From assembly GCA_002451435.1 (NCBI GenBank), contig DKCF01000052.1:9483-18552 (forward strand): DNA of 9,070 nucleotides, given 5' to 3'. Shown here piece after piece: positions 5,591 through 9,070 of this stretch. The position numbers and the translations under genes are program-made. The notes under the pieces are model-generated. The model saw only the letters and a list, made by a program, of their open reading frames with translations, made no database searches and was not told the origin of the DNA. The stretch is from Bifidobacterium sp. UBA6881 (lineage in GTDB: Bacteria; Actinomycetota; Actinomycetes; Actinomycetales; Bifidobacteriaceae). The number at the start of each line of letters is the position of its first letter. Within the stretch, counting starts at the first letter, position 1.

Positions 5591-6676
5591 ATGACTAGCT
5601 CTTCCGATTTGGAACAGATTGAAACGCGCGTCGTCGCGCTCGTGCGGGATTTCTCGTCCATCCACGACGATGAGACCGTAGCCGATTCGTGCCGGCCGAT
5701 CGAGCAGGCCGTGGCCTCGCAATCGGTGACCTCGAGCGAGGGCGGCAAGCGCCTGCGCGCATTGCTGACGCTTGATTCGTTCCGCGCGTTCGCCTCCGAT
5801 GACGTGCGGGAACGGGACGCCGACGCGATGCTCGACCTGGCCTGCGCCATCGAAGTGTTCCAGACCGGCGCGTTGGTGCATGACGACATCATCGACGATT
5901 CCGACCTGCGCCGCGGCAAGCCCAGCGCCCATCGTGCTTTGGCCGCGCGGACGCGCAGCAACGACATCGGCCATGGGCTCGGCATCATGCTCGGAGACAT
6001 GCTGGCCACGGCGAGCGTCGACATCGCGAACCGCGCGGCGACGCGCATGCGGCACGGTTCGCATGTGGTCTCCGCGTTCCTGAACATGCACCGCGAAGTG
6101 GAGATCGGCCAGGTGCTCGATCTGGCGGTGGAGCTCAACCCCCTCGACGATCCCGAATCCCTGGCGCAGGCCTCGTTGAACGTGTTCCGTTGGAAAACCG
6201 CCAGCTACACCACCATCGCACCGTTGGAGTTCGGTATGCTGTGCGCGGGGATGGATCCATCCAAGGCGAGAAGCCTCGCGTTGCGCATCGGCCTGCCGCT
6301 CGGACTCGCTTTCCAGCTCGCGGACGATCTGCTGGACGTCGTCGGTTCGAGCCGCAACACGGGCAAGCCGGTCGGCGGCGACATCCGCGAGGGCAAGCGC
6401 ACCGTGCTGCTCGCCGACGCCATAGCCGCCGCCGACGCGGACGCCAAGCGGGAACTCATCGGCATATGGGAATCCGACGAACGCTCCGAATCGCAGGTGG
6501 CCCGCGCCATCGAGTTGTTCGAGCAGACCGGCACCATCGAACGGTCGCACGGAAGAATCACCGATCTGTGGAACGAATCGAACGCCGCCATCGGACAACT
6601 CGATCTTCCCGAAAACGGCAAGCAAACGCTGGCGGAGGCATGCGCGCGTTTCGTGCCCATCGTCGCGGAACGCTGA
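5591..6676 (+). CDS. trans-Polyprenyl diphosphate synthase (IdsA/IspB family)
   Basis: The enzyme condenses isopentenyl diphosphate units onto an allylic primer to make all-trans prenyl diphosphates, in the cytosol. It has 361 residues, a usual length. GGKRLRALLTL (51-61) is the conserved substrate-binding start. The first Asp-rich motif is HDDIIDDSDLRRGK (97-110), with DDxxD at 98-102. GDMLATA is at 135-141 and WKTASY at 201-206. The second Asp-rich motif is QLADDLLD (242-249), followed by GKPVGGDIREGKRT (258-271). All catalytic features are present. Residues 4 and 5 before the first motif are Ala96-minus-2 and Gly93 region (TGALVH, 92-97), small side chains typical of enzymes making C20 or longer products rather than C15. 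The ATG at 5591 is chosen because the in-frame TTG at 5540 has no ribosome site and lies within the presumed promoter. It diverges from the DUF4192-like gene and lies 144 bp before the kinase gene. The product chain length is uncertain. Confidence 0.9.
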   Translation: MTSSSDLEQIETRVVALVRDFSSIHDDETVADSCRPIEQAVASQSVTSSEGGKRLRALLTLDSFRAFASDDVRERDADAMLDLACAIEVFQTGALVHDDIIDDSDLRRGKPSAHRALAARTRSNDIGHGLGIMLGDMLATASVDIANRAATRMRHGSHVVSAFLNMHREVEIGQVLDLAVELNPLDDPESLAQASLNVFRWKTASYTTIAPLEFGMLCAGMDPSKARSLALRIGLPLGLAFQLADDLLDVVGSSRNTGKPVGGDIREGKRTVLLADAIAAADADAKRELIGIWESDERSESQVARAIELFEQTGTIERSHGRITDLWNESNAAIGQLDLPENGKQTLAEACARFVPIVAER

Positions 6677-6820
6677 ACCGCACGCGATATCGGCACGACT
6701 CCTCCACGAAGAACGGCACCTGACGCGTCGAGGGATTACCCGGGTGCTTGTACACTGAAATGAGATATACGACAGTGGAAGCGTCACCGTTTTTCGAAGA
6801 AGGAACCGTACCGATCAACC
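6677..6820 (+). other. Intergenic region between synthase and kinase genes
   Basis: These 144 bases contain no ORF that I trust and no convincing terminator after the synthase gene, so co-transcription with the kinase is possible. A weak -10-like TACACT (6751-6756) has no good -35 partner. A purine-rich AAGGAA (6800-6805) lies about 15 bases before the kinase ATG, farther than the normal Shine-Dalgarno distance. The kinase start therefore has no standard ribosome site. Confidence 0.4.
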
Positions 6821-9052
6821 ATGAGTGGAGTCCCCAGCGCGCCCGAAGGTCAAATCCTTGATGGACGATATCGGGTCGTCAGCAAAATCGCCGAAGGCGG
6901 CATGGCCGTGGTGTACCAGGCCATCGACGAGCGCCTAGCTCGCACCGTCGCCGTCAAAATCATGCACAATCAATTGGCGCAGGGGCCGAAACGCGAGCAG
7001 TTCATCGAACGGTTCCGACGTGAGGCGCAGTCCGCGGCCGCGATAGCGAACCCGCACATCGTGCAGGTCTACGACACCGGCGAATTCGACGGGCTCGACT
7101 ATCTCGTCATGGAATACGTGCATGGCGTGAACCTGCGACACGAGATGAACCAGCAGGGCGCCTTCAGCGTCCGCGAGGCCCTGCGCATCCTCAGTGAGAC
7201 CTTGGACGGACTCGCGTCGGCGCACCATGCGGGCGTGGTGCATCGGGACATCAAACCCGAAAACATCCTCATCAACGACCGTGGCCACGTGCAGATCACC
7301 GATTTCGGCCTCGCCAAGGCGGTGTCGCAGGCCACGCTTTCCACCACGCACACGCTGTTGGGCACTGCGGCGTACATGCCCCCGGAACTCATCCAAAACG
7401 GATTGTCCACCATGCAAGGCGACCTGTACGCCGTCGGCATCACCACTTGGGAGATGCTCACCGGGGAGATACCCTTCGCCTCAGGCAACGGCACGAATCC
7501 CATGACCCTGGCATACAGACACGTGCATGAGGACGTGCCCGACGTATCCGTCAAATGCCCCGGCATCAACACCGGCGTATCCGATTTCATCGCACGTCTC
7601 ACCGCACGCGCCGTCGAAGACCGTCCGGCGAACGCCGAAATAGCGCTCACCCAGCTGCAACAGCTGATGGCGACGCTCACCATCGACGATTTGCGCTATC
7701 GACTTTCGAAGCCATCGGACGCCGGCACTCCCCTGCTGGTTCCGCCGATTCCGCCATCCACCGCCGTGCAACGCCACAACGCGGAAACGAATCAATCCGA
7801 AACAACCCGCACCGCGTTCCAGCCGAACATGGCTCAACCGGGCTCACCCACGCCGGCCGCGACGTCTCAATCCACCGAAATCGGTACCGGAACCACGATC
7901 ATGCCCATGCAACGGCAGAGCGCCGATCCGACCGCGACGCTGAACATTCCCCCGCGGAACGATTCTTCGGACGCGCGACAGCGGAAAACCTCGATAATGA
8001 CGGCTTCGCCGGCGCCAGGCGTCGGTACCGTCCGCGAAAGCGGCAAGGCGAGGAACAGGAAGCCCCTCATCATCGCCGGCGTCGCCGCCGCGCTCATGGC
8101 CTGTTGCGCCGGAGGCTGGGCCTGGTGGTATTTCCAAGGCCCCGGAAGCTATTGGACCATGCCGCAGCCGGAGGATCTTTCCTGCGAATCGTCGCAGTCA
8201 TGCGTCATCACCGATGCGGACTGGAATTCGTACAAGGAACTGCTGGACTTCTCGAATATCGAATACGAAACATCCGAGGCGTACAGCGACACGGTGGAAT
8301 CCGGCGACATCATCTCCACCAATCCGGCGGACGTGGGCGCGCATGTAAGCAAACGCCATCATCAGAAGGTCAAGGTCGTGGTGTCCAAGGGCATCCGTCA
8401 GGCGACGGTGCCGGCCGACATCCTCGATGCGAGCAGCACGGACGGCAAGGACCCGGTCACCGCGCTGAAGAACGCCGGCTTCGACAATGTGAAGGAGGCC
8501 GAGGCCTCCGACGACACCTATTCGATGGACGTGCCGCAAGGCGCGGCGCTGGCGTTGAACGTGGATCCAGGCGCCGTATTGCCGCATAACACCAAAATCA
8601 TCGTCACCGTCTCCCAAGGGCCAAAGCCCGTCGTCATGCCGGATGTGGTCGGCAAAACGAAGGACGAGACGCAACAGGCGCTCGACGAGCTCAAACTGAA
8701 CATCAGCTGGTCGGAGGGCTTCGACGACAAAATCGCCCAGGGACAGGTCATCTCCACCTCCGTGAAAAGCGGGAGCGAACTGCATTGGGGCGATACCGTC
8801 CAGGTGGTCGTCTCCAAGGGACCGGAGACCGTCACGTTGCCGAATTACGTCGGGCAAAAGGCCTCGGACGCCAAAACGGCTTTGGAGAAACTCGGATTCT
8901 CGGTGAAGATCAGCTCGCAGCTGACCCTCGATTCCAGTCAGGACAAGAAGGTCGCCTCGCAGGACCCGACCGGCGGCACGCAGGTGCGGCTGCGTCAGGA
9001 GGACGGCACGCCGAACACCATCACCCTGAAGATGTACTCGTCGCTTTTCTGA
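6821..9052 (+). CDS. PASTA-domain Ser/Thr protein kinase, membrane receptor (PknL/PknB type)
   Basis: This is a 743-residue single-pass receptor kinase. The Hanks-type kinase domain spans about 17-285: glycine loop IAEGGMAVVY (23-32), in which only the middle of the three classic glycines (G26) is kept; catalytic Lys in AVKIM (44-48); Glu68; catalytic loop HRDIKPEN (141-148); DFG (161-163); activation-loop threonines in STTHTLLGTAAY (174-185); MPPE (186-189) in place of APE. The domain looks active. A Pro/Ser/Thr/Gln-rich juxtamembrane linker follows (300-412), then one membrane helix (415-437). The extracellular part has about four PASTA repeats: 445-523 (divergent, with Cys455 and Cys461), 528-600, 603-668 and 671-740. 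PASTA domains of related kinases bind peptidoglycan fragments or lipid II, so a role in growth or cell-wall control is likely but inferred. Placement beside an IdsA-type synthase resembles the mycobacterial pknL locus more than the pknA-pknB cluster. The start codon has no close ribosome site. Confidence 0.92.
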   Translation: MSGVPSAPEGQILDGRYRVVSKIAEGGMAVVYQAIDERLARTVAVKIMHNQLAQGPKREQFIERFRREAQSAAAIANPHIVQVYDTGEFDGLDYLVMEYVHGVNLRHEMNQQGAFSVREALRILSETLDGLASAHHAGVVHRDIKPENILINDRGHVQITDFGLAKAVSQATLSTTHTLLGTAAYMPPELIQNGLSTMQGDLYAVGITTWEMLTGEIPFASGNGTNPMTLAYRHVHEDVPDVSVKCPGINTGVSDFIARLTARAVEDRPANAEIALTQLQQLMATLTIDDLRYRLSKPSDAGTPLLVPPIPPSTAVQRHNAETNQSETTRTAFQPNMAQPGSPTPAATSQSTEIGTGTTIMPMQRQSADPTATLNIPPRNDSSDARQRKTSIMTASPAPGVGTVRESGKARNRKPLIIAGVAAALMACCAGGWAWWYFQGPGSYWTMPQPEDLSCESSQSCVITDADWNSYKELLDFSNIEYETSEAYSDTVESGDIISTNPADVGAHVSKRHHQKVKVVVSKGIRQATVPADILDASSTDGKDPVTALKNAGFDNVKEAEASDDTYSMDVPQGAALALNVDPGAVLPHNTKIIVTVSQGPKPVVMPDVVGKTKDETQQALDELKLNISWSEGFDDKIAQGQVISTSVKSGSELHWGDTVQVVVSKGPETVTLPNYVGQKASDAKTALEKLGFSVKISSQLTLDSSQDKKVASQDPTGGTQVRLRQEDGTPNTITLKMYSSLF

Positions 9053-9070
9053 TGGCGGACGGCCGCGGAG
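9052..9070 (+). CDS. Possible start of a downstream gene (six codons visible)
   Basis: The kinase stop TGA (9050-9052) shares its A with an ATG at 9052-9054, the TGATG arrangement typical of translationally coupled genes. The frame stays open to the window edge and begins Met-Ala-Asp-Gly-Arg-Gly. There is no separate ribosome site, and nineteen bases are too few to identify a product. It may be a chance ATG. Confidence 0.25.

Noticed and set aside
5447..6787. Open frame of 446 codons on the minus strand opposite the polyprenyl synthase gene
   Set aside because: The plus-strand reading carries every catalytic motif of the synthase, while this one shows only low-complexity Arg/Ala/Gly sequence and no domain.
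8092..8106. Lipobox-like LMAC in the kinase (residues 425-428)
   Set aside because: It lies inside the single membrane helix in the middle of the protein and not at the end of an N-terminal signal peptide, so lipoprotein processing is not expected.
1..9070. Search for a mobile element, phage remnant, CRISPR array or defence cassette
   Set aside because: All long genes belong to core families with uniform high-GC composition, and no transposase, integrase, attachment repeat or regularly spaced repeat is visible.

Overview
The window looks like an ordinary, vertically inherited chromosomal region of a high-GC actinobacterium, most likely a Bifidobacterium. The reasons are the actinobacterial type of topoisomerase IV B subunit next to a primary sigma factor with a Lys/Ala-rich and then acidic N-terminus, a DUF4192-type protein (an actinobacterial family), and a PASTA-domain Ser/Thr kinase beside a trans-polyprenyl diphosphate synthase. 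The genus is inferred from protein character and gene order, not from a database search. I see no insertion sequence, phage gene, CRISPR array, tRNA or rRNA, and no stretch over 300 bases without a gene.

The left part is on the minus strand. From low to high coordinates it holds: the N-terminal 174 residues of a major facilitator transporter running off the left edge (1-524); a promoter-like region and the parE terminator hairpin (525-746); parE (747-3098); a perfect 17-bp hairpin (3143-3182); the primary sigma factor gene, with a TTG start behind a strong ribosome site (3204-4583); its likely promoter (4619-4648); and a DUF4192-like gene (4747-5397). The transcription order is therefore DUF4192 gene, sigma factor, parE, transporter, with a hairpin after the sigma factor gene and another after parE.

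The right part is on the plus strand and diverges from the DUF4192 gene across 193 bp. It holds a trans-polyprenyl diphosphate synthase (5591-6676), then a membrane Ser/Thr kinase with a cytoplasmic kinase domain, one transmembrane helix and about four extracellular PASTA repeats (6821-9052). An ATG overlaps the kinase stop codon and may start a further gene at the right edge.

Functionally the window combines information processing (sigma factor, topoisomerase IV) with envelope biology (isoprenoid chain supply, and a kinase whose PASTA repeats probably sense peptidoglycan or muropeptides). The pairing of an IdsA-type synthase with a PknL-type kinase recalls the idsA2-pknL neighbourhood of mycobacteria. 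I found no convincing new system. The points most worth a second look are a perfect DnaA-box 9-mer overlapping the predicted start region of the synthase gene, the perfect hairpin without a U-tract between the sigma factor gene and parE, a tandem duplication in the acidic ParE insert, and inverted repeats at the transporter promoter.
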